A stretch of DNA of 64,000 nt. Source: Pseudevernia furfuracea (lineage: Eukaryota > Ascomycota > Lecanoromycetes > Lecanorales > Parmeliaceae). Every line of letters begins with the position of its first letter. Position 1 is the first letter of the stretch. A model generated the notes under the pieces. It searched no databases and was not told where the DNA came from. It was given only the letters and a program-made list of their open reading frames with translations. The stretch spans positions 1,674,001 through 1,738,000 of the forward strand of contig JAIUPT010000038.1 of NCBI GenBank assembly GCA_022315425.1, given 5' to 3'. Both the position numbers and the translations under genes were made by a program. Of this stretch, positions 32,768 through 43,439 are shown one piece after another.

Positions 32768-33450
32768 CTTTCCGTTCTCTGCTGTGTAGATTGTTGCGGG
32801 ATTTCTGACGTATATCAGGAAGAAAAAGTGGGAGGGCTGCTTCTTCTAAGATCAAAGGGAAAAAGCGGTCAAGAGGTGAGGCTGTTTGCGAAACTTTGAA
32901 ATCCTTACAGAGCAACATGACGCAACTGCTGTAACAAGCCTCTCAGTTGCTGCCTGCGCAGGCATCAAGACTCCTTCAGCCTCGTCGGCTCCCCTTCACC
33001 CGCACCCTTGGAACCCTGGCTGTAGCGTATATTGATCTTATTGACACCTTTCGTTGGTGTCTTCATGCAAAGTCGCTCCTCTCATATTTTCTTTGGTTGG
33101 AGATTTCTGCGTGCTCGAATCGATCAGCGAGCTGAGTCTCCCTAGCTCCAAATCTATCATCTTCTAATTTTCCCATTCAGTATTCTGGCGACCCTCATCA
33201 TGGAGTACTTGGCCTGGGCTTCTGTAGTACGATGGTCTTTTAGAAGGTAGTATTTGCAGTATGATCATCGATGACAGATCTTTCGGTCTGTTCAAACATA
33301 ACGGCCATAGCATTGATCGTCATTCTTGAAAGATGTGAAGGACGCCCAAAGTCTGTTCACCCCTGGTTGTCCGAAATTCGGATTGATGGTTCCGATCAGC
33401 TTGTCCAAAATTGTTTATTTTATACCGAAGACCCTGCAAGGACATAGCTG
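32768..33450. other. Intergenic
   Basis: Promoter side of paralogue B and 3' side of the SprT-like gene. No coding region is supported. Confidence 0.5.
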
Positions 33451-34275
33451 TCACTTGCGGGGACTGCTCAATTGCCACGATCTTGGAAACCCTTTAAGTG
33501 TACGATTAGCCTCTTGCTCCACTCGTCGCAATAATTTTCTGAATGAAGATCCATGTCCGGGCTGTCCTCCAATCGCAACTCGATTATTCGACCATTGACT
33601 GAGGCCGCAATTGCGATGATACATGAGAAAAAACACGTGTGTCATCTCACACAGCACGGCCTCCAAACATTCTTGTACAGTTGCAAGCGTCCAAGGTCCA
33701 TTAGCAAGGGGTTTCATGACCTCTACCAAGGCACAAGGCCCTCGCTTAGCATCTGAGATCAAGGTGGTTCTGCTAAGCCAGTCCGTCTTCCCCACTGGAG
33801 TCTCGACCCACCTCAACACCACGCCCTTGCCTAGCAGACCGTTGAAAAGTAGTGCATCAAGGATGCGGTAGACGTACCCAAGGTTGAAGTGCTGATTGAT
33901 CAGCTTTGGGCGAAGATTGCGGGCCGATGACCAGGTGTCCCATCTACGGAAATTAGCGGCTTCAGTTGCTTTGAAATCCGTATGATATGGCTTCGTTTGG
34001 GAATATAGACCAGCAAGTACGCCGCTTGGGGCTGCTGGAGACCTGTTCTGGCGAAAGTTGGTGGCTCCGGGTCCTACGCATGACAAACGATGATGGCACA
34101 GTAAGAGAAAATTGATTTGGGGCCCACAATCTATGCTGGACGACGTTGACTGCCTAGCAGTCCTAACGCTCCCAGCTGTAGAGCAAAGACGAGGGACCAC
34201 ATGAGGCCTAAATCCCCGGCCAATGATTATAGCGGAGGGAGACTTCGAAAGACGTAAGAGAAAGTGTGATAGCAT
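33451..34275 (-). CDS. SprT-like domain protein lacking the first catalytic His
   Basis: Open frame of 274 residues. The last 150 residues resemble the SprT-like zinc metalloprotease domain: LDALLFNGLLGKGVVLRWVE, LEAVLCEMTHVFFLMY, then GGQPGHGSSFRKLL. Family enzymes have HExxH with a third His in a downstream GHG; here the motif is CEMTH, so Cys replaces the first His while the Glu, the second His and the GHG remain. Fungal and animal SprT proteins cleave DNA-protein crosslinks, but this copy is probably inactive or altered. The first 110 residues are basic, without a known domain, and may include unspliced intron or a wrong start. It is tail-to-head with the unknown ORF at 34227-34613, overlapping slightly. 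Confidence 0.5.
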   Translation of the reverse strand: MLSHFLLRLSKSPSAIIIGRGFRPHVVPRLCSTAGSVRTARQSTSSSIDCGPQINFLLLCHHRLSCVGPGATNFRQNRSPAAPSGVLAGLYSQTKPYHTDFKATEAANFRRWDTWSSARNLRPKLINQHFNLGYVYRILDALLFNGLLGKGVVLRWVETPVGKTDWLSRTTLISDAKRGPCALVEVMKPLANGPWTLATVQECLEAVLCEMTHVFFLMYHRNCGLSQWSNNRVAIGGQPGHGSSFRKLLRRVEQEANRTLKGFPRSWQLSSPRK

Positions 34276-34613
34276 TGTGGGACAGTCTCGGCTTTTCTCG
34301 TATCAAGTTCTGCGATATAAACAATTTCACAGTGCAGAGAGTAGGTGAGTGCTAATGCTGTGACCATCTGGAAGACTCTGCCTATATGGAGAGACAGGAA
34401 GTTCCAGTCTTTGTGGACAAAGGCATGCCTTCCCAGGGATTCCGAAAACAGCATTCTGGGGGCCTCTTTGTTATCCTCTTCTAGACACAGTAGACTAGAC
34501 AAGAGCTGGATATTGAGGAGAATACGAGGGCTCAAACCATCATTGCAATATATCGTTGGATGAAAGCTAGGATTAGTAACGCTGGCAACGTCGATTTTAA
34601 GAGGATCGAGCAA
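34227..34613 (-). CDS. Orphan ORF, possible exon of an unidentified gene
   Basis: A 128-codon minus-strand frame without an ATG at its 5' edge; the first ATG in frame is at 34454. Segments such as SPRILLNIQLLSSLLCLEED, LFSESLGRHAFVHKDW and LSLHIGRVFQMV have the composition of real protein. A possible upstream exon starts at 34720 (MPKINIRELLLELPYF) and has a GTGAGT donor at 34663, but the phases do not match the best acceptor near 34554, so I could not join them. Unrecognised family; it may be a decaying gene. Confidence 0.25.
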   Translation of the reverse strand: MLDPLKIDVASVTNPSFHPTIYCNDGLSPRILLNIQLLSSLLCLEEDNKEAPRMLFSESLGRHAFVHKDWNFLSLHIGRVFQMVTALALTYSLHCEIVYIAELDTRKAETVPQCYHTFSYVFRSLPPL

Positions 34614-35187
34614 AAGTCATGCATAGAGAGGAGGCGAAAATTCCAAATCCGCAGACAACTCACAGTGTATGAGAAATAGGGCAATTCTAATAAGAGCTCC
34701 CGTATGTTAATCTTTGGCATAATGTTACGGGTATCAACCAGAATCGATCAACTGTTCATACCGTCTCTCGCGAAATTAGGATTTTGGTTGGGGTAATCTG
34801 CCCCTCTACCCTCTCTATGCATGACTTTTGCTCGATCCTCTTACGAGTGTACCAAAAAAGATTGCGCTTGAGCCTAGACAGCAAGCTAACATACGAGACA
34901 AAAAGAATGGAATAGAAGCGATGAAAGCGCAAGAATCATTTAGGGTTGAAGAGAATTGTGCGGAGCACGTTGTCCATTGATGAAATACTGAGAAAGACTC
35001 GGAGGCTTCTTACTTTCCGAACCTTTGAATCGGCGCTACTCTAGTGGTCCAATCACGCGTCTGCAAAGCGCGTAAACACAGCTTTGGAGGAATGACAAAG
35101 CTCCATTCTGAATTGCATGAACGAAGTCTATGGGGTCGACAGTCGCTACCAGGCTTCCACTTAGGCTCTGATACCACTCCGAATACA
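34614..35187. other. Intergenic
   Basis: Upstream region of the nnf1 homologue, apart from the possible small exon at 34664-34720 mentioned under the orphan ORF. No other gene seen. Confidence 0.45.
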
Positions 35188-35986
35188 ATGGCGACCACCA
35201 CCATGGACAACCGCTCCCCTTCGCCTGCCCCACCCCCTCCCTCCACCCAAACCCCCGGTCCCCGCGCCACAGCTCTCAACGACATGTTCGCCGCAGCTCT
35301 CACGCACACAGTACACACCTGCTCCTACGCAAACTTCGCCGCTTGTTTCCCGACGTCCGCCAAATACGCCCCGGCGGTATTGAACAATGTGTGGAGACAG
35401 ATTGTTGGACAGGTGGAAGATAAGGCGAAGCGGGAATTCGAGGAAATCCTAGTCGAGAAGGATGTGGTGGGGGGATTGAATGAATTAGAGAGGCTGGTTG
35501 GGACTGCGAAGGCGAGGAGGGAAGGGGGCGGGGAGGGGATATTGCCGAATGAGCCGTGAGTACATCGTGAATCTATTCTCCTTGAGGGGTGGGTGGTGGT
35601 CTGCATGTGAATGCGAGCCTTTGGGTGGGCAGAGCGAGTTTTGAGAGCTTGGGCTGATTGGTAGCTGTTGATTGAGTTGTAGTCCACACATGCTACCCCC
35701 GCAGTCCCTCTACCTGGCGCACCTGGCACCTTATCTTGCCTCTACACAATCGCAACTTGAGACCGAGCTACAGGCAGTACAAGCTGAGAATGAACACTTG
35801 GCGAAGGGAGTGGAGAGACAGAGAGACGAAGTAGAACGACTCGTGAGTGGTCTGGAAGCAGTCGTTGCAGATCTGGAAGGTGCGAACGGTGCCATGAGTG
35901 AGGTTGTTGAGGGCAGCGAGATGAGAAAAGAGGCAATGGAAATAGACGGCGAGGTTGGAGGGAGAGCGAGAGGAAGCCGATTATGA
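35188..35986 (+). CDS. nnf1: Kinetochore protein Nnf1 (MIND/Mis12 complex)
   Basis: Exons 35188..35555 and 35683..35986, 223 residues; the 127-bp intron is GTGAGT...TTGTAG. After a Pro-rich start the protein reads RATALNDMFAAALTHTVH, SYANFAACFPTSAKYAP, VLNNVWRQIVGQVEDKAKREF and VVGGLNELERLV, the standard Nnf1 order, then PHMLPPQSLYLAHLAPYL and a C-terminal coiled coil rich in Glu and Gln. Nnf1 is one of the four subunits of the MIND complex that links centromeric chromatin to the outer kinetochore. The start at 35188 is the first ATG after the likely leader; an ATG 15 bases further is possible. Length fits the family. Confidence 0.88.
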
Positions 35987-36155
35987 AAGAACGGCTTGGT
36001 AGGCTTGACGAGTATCAGGCAAGGTGTGTGGAGTCATACTGTCACTGAGCATAGCTCTGTTCCAAGCCGGAAGGGCCCAAATAAGCAGCAAGTCTTGATC
36101 TATCTATATTCATATGGTCAATGATTATTGATTCATTTCCAGTACATCCAGCATA

Positions 36156-37870
36156 TCACGCGAACATGCTTCCTATCTTCTGCAATCTCTCCTCGCCTAG
36201 CAAGCCGTCATCTCTCATCTCCCCCAAAATTGGCTCCACAAGATCTCTTCTGGTCTTTACCAAAATCGAAAGCTTTTCTGTATCACCCGCCAATCCTGCC
36301 ACAATCGATCCTTTGACCTCTGCTTCGTTCCTTTCTTCTTCGGTACCCACGCCCTTTGCCAGGTTTGCTGCACCACGGAAGTATATTTCCGCGTTCTTGA
36401 GCAGTGTCTCAGTACCCTTGACGGCGAGATCATAATTCAGAGGCGCGTCACCCAAGTGCAACCGCAGTAGCTCGCAATCCCCTCGTCGAAGGTGGATGCG
36501 TGAAAGATTCTGGGCATCAGGGAGCTTCGAAGCAGCTGTGAGGCTGTCGAGCGCTTTGGTTATGTGCTTCCAGCATACGCTGCTTATTTGAGCCAGCTCA
36601 GTGGATTGTGCTTGGTGAATGGCGGCTTGAACACTCGCGTTGAACGCCAATTCTGCGTCTGCTTTGTCGCAAAGACTCGGAGGATCATCGGAAAGGTCGA
36701 GATCTTGACTGGTGAATGCAGCGTTCAGTTCATTCTCATAGGTGCGCAGATCAAGTCGTCCGCCTCGGAAGGCCGCGTCGGATAGTGCGCACGTAAATTT
36801 CGCCTGTGCAAGCGCAGCTTCGTGGTGACGATTTGAACCATTGACATAGAATGATACCTTATCTTTCAGCGTGGTGTGGTAATATTCTTCCACCCATGCA
36901 AGGCCGGTGTGAGAAGACCCCAGACTACAAATCGCTGTCAAGGTATCTAATTGCGCTATTGTAGTATCAAGGAGTGTGTCTTTCGTGACGGGCTCTTCCA
37001 CGGAAGCCCAGACTTCTTCTTCCGACGCATTAGATGCAGCACTACTGATTTTATCTATCCTAGCACTGTTAGCATCAGGAGAGGGTTGTGCTCCTTGTGT
37101 GACATTCTCTTGATCTCGAGTAAGCTTGAATTCTTGGAGGTTGAGACATCGTTGAAAGAGCTCTAAAGATTCTTCAAATAGGCGCAGTGCTTCGTCTCGA
37201 GGAGAATCCAACGGTTTCTTGCCTTCACTGATAGCCTCAGCAAGACTTGTCAGTACTTGGGCTATATTGCTACTGAAGTTAGCCCTTGTTGATTTAGTTT
37301 CTCGCGAATGCATACAAGAGAAGATCAGCATTATCTTGGTCGATTGTCAGTGCCAGCCGATGAGAATCGAGAGTTGTTTGCAAGAGCTCGATTAGTGGAG
37401 TCGGCATGTGTTCGAGCAATCGAGGTTGTTGAGCAACGTCATACTGCAGCCGAGCCCTGATGACCTTCAGTGACATTCACAATTTGAAGGGGCCCCGCGT
37501 CTCACTTGTTGTATGACAGGTCAAAAGACCGAGGGAACTTCCGAAGTCCGGCATCATACATATCAATTGCACGGACAAAGAACCTCAAAGACTTGGCAGA
37601 ATCTCCAGCCCGCCATTTCTCTCCAGCTTCTTCGAAATCGACACCGACTGGCCGGGTTTTAGCTTGATACTGGCTCAAGGTTACATCCTGGGGTGTGATC
37701 TTCATAATTACCTGCAAGAAATTCGTTTGCAGTCTCGGGTCCATCCTGCAACTATCATCAATAATCAAAAGCCAACACCTCTTTGTCGAACGTGTTGGCA
37801 ATCTGCGGACCTCGGTTTGCTTCTTTCCCGTCTGCCTTTTTGCACTCAGCAGCTGCTTGCGCTTCGGCAT
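36156..37870 (-). CDS. TPR-like helical repeat protein
   Basis: Exons 37870..37506, 37456..37316 and 37272..36156, 540 residues. The N-terminus is basic (MPKRKQ), followed by TLSQYQAKTRPVGVDFEEAG and a clear TPR helix pair, KWRAGDSAKSLRFFVRAIDM, then FDLSYNKARLQYDV and NIAQVLTSLAEAI. The rest is Ala/Leu/Glu-rich and helical throughout, as in tetratricopeptide scaffolds; no enzymatic motif. Fungal relatives are uncharacterised or act as chaperone-type adaptors, so a protein-binding role is inferred. Both introns (49 bp and 43 bp) are GT...AG. A further small intron may hide in the first exon around 37740-37780, where the sequence (RCWLLIIDDSC) looks intron-like, but I found no phase-consistent junction of normal length. 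Confidence 0.7.
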
Positions 37871-38842
37871 TATTGTTGAACCGTTCAATCACAGAACAGG
37901 TCAAATTGTCAATGCTCCGGATTGGCAAGATATCTCCTCGTGACTTTTTCGTTTAATATGCCGCACTCCAAACCTCCAAAGCACGTGAGACGGTGAGCGA
38001 CTGGATGATTGATAGTGAGGTAGTAGTGTATCCTGATTGGATAAAGTTCTTTCAATCCTACTTTACCTTACCTACCTTACCTTGCCGCCCGGGGGCCTGA
38101 CTAGCTTCAATCTAGCCTAGATTAAATTAACATCCTTGCTGCCATGTGCTGCTTAGACTTAGTTTTTATTTTGACCCTAACTTGATATTGTTTAGCTCGC
38201 ACTGCCCCTGAGGCCGCAGGTGTTGCAGGTTGAATGTTCTTCAAGCAAAATCAAGGAAGGTAAGGCCGCAGTCAAGCATCATAATTCATGAGTGAGAAGG
38301 ATGTCATTTGGTCGCTTCTCAGTTCGTCACTTGTAGGTGGATGATCCATCTACTCTACTCAATGATCGGTGTAGAAAGAAGAAAAATCTGTCAGACTTGA
38401 TGACGGAGAGTGACGGATATGTAAGAACTATGCGTATGGCCGTAATAGTGGCCGAGCAACGTAGTAGTAGACTTTGTCGCGATGGCAAAACCTGGGCTGA
38501 GCTATTATCTGTCACCCAGTTTCCCCCCCCCACCCCTCAACAAACCCTCCCTCTCTCACCTGAGTCACCAAGAACATCGTCCACCCAAAGTCGTCCATAG
38601 TTGCTTGTCAAGCTTGGTGACGACCAGAGTTACATCGTTCCACCGAATAAACTTCAGCAAACCCTGGATCGACGTCAACACTAAACTTCACATTTTACCA
38701 ATCCTACCTAAGGTAGTCAGACCGAAGTTTCAGTGCGCTGATCCTCGGATCCAAGCTGGAAGCTTTCAATCAAGTTACACCGACTAAAGGGGCATCACCT
38801 CCCAAACCTTTCTACTCATACAAGTCTTCTTCCTCGCTCCCT
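37871..38842. other. Intergenic
   Basis: About 970 bp between divergent genes. A CTTAC/CCTTA-rich patch near 38060-38085 and a run of C near 38523 are the only structures seen. No gene supported. Confidence 0.5.
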
Positions 38843-39497
38843 ATGGGTCGGCATTCTCAGGAATCCTCTCGACCTATGATGGCACCAAGCGTAAGTCTCA
38901 TCTGTCTTTACCCGTCGGAATGGCTGTCTCACTCGAGTCATGACCCACGTCACCTTGTCATCCAGGCGTGCCAGAAGCGGTTGCAGTGGTAGAAACCTCT
39001 TTGAATGTTGATAGCATGAGCACGGAGTCCGAGCTTTATGGTCGACAGCGCACTTTGTTTGAAAAATTTTCAGCATCGTTCGGCAGACTTTGCTTGCACT
39101 TCGCCTAGATCGTTAACAACGCATGTCCGCTAACAGAGATTATATACAGGTCGCGTCCAAACGAACGTCCAAACGATTCTCAACCTTCAGCGGGGTTCCA
39201 TCTCTCGCAGCCTCCGACAGCACATCACACACCAACGCATCATCATCAAACGGCGATCCGCGGATGCAGGAGATCAAGGAGTGGACACAAGGCTTCGACC
39301 GCTTGGAGCAGAAACGCCTACAGCAGCAGCGATACCAACCTACACCGGAGAAAACTGACAGCCTCAGCAAGCTGGCCTTGGGGGCAAAGGTCGAGCGCGC
39401 ACTTGGCCGGAGGATGACGGATCAGGATGCGACATTCAGACCGAAGTTGATGGATGAAAAGGCAGGAATGGGGAGGTCAGTCACTACTGCACTGTGA
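38843..39497 (+). CDS. Small conserved fungal protein of unknown function
   Basis: Exons 38843..38890 and 39150..39497 give 131 residues. The first exon encodes MGRHSQESSRPMMAPS and ends at a perfect GTAAGT; the second opens VASKRTSKRFSTFSGVPS after an ACAG acceptor. The intron of 259 bp is much longer than its neighbours. A charged helical part (EWTQGFDRLEQKRLQQQRY) and the block ALGRRMTDQDATFRPK recur, as I recall, in small uncharacterised ascomycete proteins; no function is known. The C-terminal ten residues may instead be intron, because GTCAGT follows GMGR, but I could not find a next exon. Confidence 0.5.
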
Positions 39498-40527
39498 GGT
39501 CGAAACTCGATCTCACTTCTGGAATAAAGGTCACGGCTGCGATGATGTTCTGCACCTTATTGTGTTTGCGGCAAGTGTGGATAGCTGGCCGTTGAGCTGC
39601 CACGGGGTGGCCGCTGCAGCGACGTTTCTTGACAGTTTGTTTTCGTAGACGCCAATACCCAGCATTTCCATTGGTGTTTGGAAGACTGCAACTCGTGGAG
39701 TTCGGAGGACGTGTTCGTTTTGCATGTTGACGAACTCGGCAAGTATCATGGCGTGTTCCTCAATCTCCATCTGAAGACATGATGTTCATAGTTAAATTAC
39801 ACATATGCAGTATTTTCTAGCTGGACATCGACACCTGGCAACATCGAATAGGTGGTAAAATGGCTGCAGTAGATGCTACCATTCTCTTTGGACTGTTGCT
39901 AGCCAATTGTTCATAGAAAACGACGTAGATGTTTGCTGAAGAATTCATGTACAAGAGCATATAATCAGACCTTCGGGGAAATATTGTCCATGGGCTTCTA
40001 GTTAACATATACATATATCCTTAACTTATAGAGCACTATGTTTTACGTAGGTCAAATCCACCAATCTGTAGAGCCGGATAGAGCTTGTCACCTTGAACTT
40101 TTGGCCTTTCCGCACGCTAGCGATTTTCGTTTTTCTCCAGCATCCTACTCTCTACCTCGTCGATATTAAGTCGTGTGGCCTTCAGCAACATTAATCTTCT
40201 AATTGCACACGACAGCCGAAACCATAAGATCTCTTCAACCTCGTGACCAACGCTATTTGACCCTTTCTCCACAACTTGGAGCCTGCACGATTAATACGAC
40301 CTATTTTCTGTACCTTGAGAACTCAATTGCATCCTTAAAGCTTTGAATCGGTTCATCTTCATCCTCTGCCTGGTAACCTACCCTCGAATTGGCCAAGACT
40401 CTATTGACTAACCCCCAACGACGTAGCTGTACAAAAATATCGCCCCGGTGTCCTTGTGCAACCTCACCTTCAAGCAATCACTTCACCTTCAGCGCCTGTC
40501 TCATCCAAGCTTATCCTAATACCGAGA
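39498..40527. other. Intergenic / leader of G3BP-like gene
   Basis: No supported gene. The last 300 bases are C/T/A-rich and likely form promoter and 5' leader of the plus-strand gene at 40528. A 79-codon minus-strand frame near 39531-39770 was not accepted. Confidence 0.5.
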
Positions 40528-42590
40528 ATGGCCGCCGATAGTAAGACCGTCAACGGCAACTATGGTGCTCAATACCCTCACGGCCAAGCTGAATCCTTCG
40601 TCCCATCCCAAGGCCTGAACGCGTCGAATGGCAATACACCAGTCGGAGTATCTGGTGAAGATGCGGCTGCTGCGACAGCACCCACTTCTTCCGAACCTAC
40701 CGGTGCTGGTGAAGCAAACAAAGCTCCTTCCAAAGATGAAGTCGGATGGTACTTCGTGGAATCGTACTACACGACTCTGAGCAAAAACCCCGAAACACTC
40801 TACGTAAGACACTATATCATCTAAGAATAAATGATTCCTCAAAACTTACGAGTCTACAGCTATACTACAATAAGCAGTCCCAATTTGTGTCCGGTGTCGA
40901 AACACAGAAAGTTGATGTCTCGGTTGGCCAGCGGGTACGCTTTCATTATTGCCAGAGGCAAGACATGTACTGACACCACTTATAGGCCATCAATGACCGA
41001 ATAAAGCAGCTCGAGTTTCAAGATTGCAAGGTCAGAGTGTCCAACGTAGACTCACAAGAGTCTTTCAAGAACATTGTGGTTCAGGTCATTGGAGAGATCA
41101 GCAACAAAGCCGCAGCGCATCGAAAGTTCGTTCAGACGTTTGTCCTAGCTGAACAACCGAAAGGTTATTTCGTCCTCAACGATATCTTTCGATACATTCT
41201 CGAAGATGAGGAAGAAGAGATGGAGGACGGAGAGGTGGCTAGCGAGGAGGGTATGTACATTTCAGAGAAAACCCTCCCTATATTATACCAAGTTTGAAGT
41301 ATGCTACATGAGTAGGAGACTTTTATGCACCCCAAAAGCTGTCTCGGTACTCGGGTATCTGCCCCAAGAGGAGTCGCTGATTCGAAATTTCCTCATAGCT
41401 GCACCTACCCTGGACCCCGAGCCTGAGCCAGTGCCCGAACCACCGACCTTGACCAGTTCTGCTGATCCCGCTCAGCAGGAGCATGACGCTGAGCAGGTTG
41501 ACAAGAAATTGGAGGAAGAAGTCCTAAAACCGACTCCGGACCGGGATCTTCCCAACGATGCTACTCCAGCGAACCGCTATACCCCTTCTGAGGTTATCGA
41601 CGTTGCTGAGGACGCCCCTGCCGCTGCTGTAAAGGGGTCGGACGAAGATCCCGCAGAAATTTCGGAGCAAGCTGCAAATACCGCGTCCATTACTGCTGAG
41701 GACGAATCACGGCCTGAAAAACCTCGGGACCCAGACCCTACCCCGGTTGCTTCTCCACCTAAGTCTGCCAAAGTAGCCCCAGTCGATTCTGTATCGTCTG
41801 CGGCACCTGCGGCACCTCCAAAACCGACGTGGGCAAACTTGGTTGCTGCTAATCGCGTCGCTCCACCAGCGGTGCCGAACGGTGCCTCTTCGAACAACTC
41901 GAGTGCCACACCTCTTGCAACTCAGCCCAAAGCCACTCCATCTTCTACAAACCGATCAGTCACTCCTCCAGCATCAGCAAATGAGGATGCTCCAGCCAAG
42001 ACCCAGCAGAATGGCAATGCTGGCTGGCAAATGGCAGGTTCTGACAACAGTAAGAAGCAAGGGCGTCAGCACTCTCAGTCAGTGTCTGGGAGTCAAGAGA
42101 ACGTTCTGGGCTACGTGAAAAATGTTACCGACAAGGTCGATGCATCTATTCTCAAGACGACGCTTGCTCAGTACGGTAAATTAGTGTACTTCGATGTCAG
42201 CCGTCCAAAGGTATGGATTGACGCAGCCCCATCCATAAATATCTAACTCTAAATCATGAACAGAATTGTGCTTTCGTGGAATTTGCCGATGCATCTGCCT
42301 ACAATGCTGCTGTTGCCGCTAACCCCCATTCCATTGGCGGCGAGCAGATCTACGTGGAAGAGCGCCGACCCCGTGCAAACGCATATGGAGGCAATTTCGC
42401 GGGAAGAGGGGGAATGCGTGGTGGCCGCGGAGGTAATGAGGGCCGTCCAGGAAGCAGCCAGGGAAGGGGTGGCTTTCCGAAGGATGGAGGCCGCGGTGGG
42501 TATGTGAATCGTGGCGGACGAGGAGGCAACGTTCCACCCAGAGGCCGTGGCCAGCCTCAGGCTGCACCAACCGCGGGTGGAGCATCCTAA
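40528..42590 (+). CDS. NTF2- and RRM-domain protein, G3BP/Nxt3-like
   Basis: Exons 40528..40803, 40860..40934, 40986..41250, 41399..42210 and 42264..42590, 584 residues. An NTF2-like domain covers about residues 65-180: VGWYFVESYYTTLSKNPETL, then YYNKQSQFV, GQRAINDRIKQLEF, KFVQTFVLAEQPKGYFVLND. A Pro/Glu/Ala-rich disordered middle follows. A C-terminal RRM has YVKNVTDKVDASILKTTL, YGKLVYFDVSR and NCAFVEFADAS, ending in an RGG/GGRGG tail. This is the plan of G3BP (S. pombe Nxt3, budding yeast Bre5), RNA-binding proteins linked to Ubp3-type deubiquitinase and stress granules. The fourth-exon start after the 148-bp intron (acceptor CTCATAG) is the least certain junction. Confidence 0.85.
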
Positions 42591-43439
42591 GAGACATGGT
42601 CTTTGAACTGCCAACCACGCCAAAGCTCGTCGAGCCCACTTACATACCTATTCACACCGGATCTCGACCTTCGATACCAGCATTCAAAAGGCATCAAACC
42701 GTCCATTCCATCACCATTTTCTGACTTTAAACCTTTTAAGCATAGCGAGTGCGGTGAAAACGTTTTGCAGACTGCATCCAGTCACGATTCTCCTTTTGTT
42801 TACGGCGGCTTTGGTTACTTGGTACAGTACTGTCGCGAAGATACCTAGATGCCCATATTTGCACAACTAAGGGTAGCTGGCTTTGTCAATATTTCAGCCG
42901 AGCTGGATCATCAATCTTGCCAATTGTTTTAGCAACTGATTTCGAATTACGCTTCTTGGATGTATATAGTATCACTGAGAGCCTCTACATAAATAGAGAC
43001 ATAAGACGCATCTGATCCCTATTCACTCTCACTGGGACCAAGACTGCACATTTCAATAGATACCACAAGACTATCAGAGAAAATTTCGGGGGCGAGAAAA
43101 ATCGTTGCAGCAATACCAACCCGTTTGCACTGGAGTGGTTGTGCTCGGTTGTAGTCAGCTGTCAAACGACTAGTGAAAGATACCTTACAATAGTTTCAGG
43201 CACCACCAAGATGTAACAGGCGCCAGTTACTAGTATACTTATCGCGGTACCCTGTCCCTCATCTGCCATCTCAGTGACTTTGAACACATCAGGTAGCGGG
43301 AGTGGGGTATGAGGGGCACCTACAATCTATGAAAGCGCCGCTATACAGGCAATCCGTAACTGACCCGTCCTCCTTTGTCGAACACCCCATCAGTGCAGAA
43401 TCCTAGTCTTGTACGAGTGTTGTGTCCTCGGACGCAAAG
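42591..43439. other. Intergenic
   Basis: 3' region of the G3BP-like gene and promoter of the septin-like gene. No coding sequence is supported. Confidence 0.5.

Noticed and set aside
34554..34720. Joining MPKINIRELLLELPYF to the orphan ORF by splicing
   Set aside because: Donor phase 0 does not match the acceptor phase near 34554, and the branch point would lie only a few bases from the acceptor.
37740..37780. A third intron inside the first TPR exon
   Set aside because: The only phase-consistent GT...AG pair gives an intron of 33 bp, too short to trust.
39531..39770. 79-codon minus-strand frame starting MEIEEHAMIL
   Set aside because: Composition is protein-like, but there is no domain, no adjacent exon and no repeat of the frame elsewhere; support too weak.
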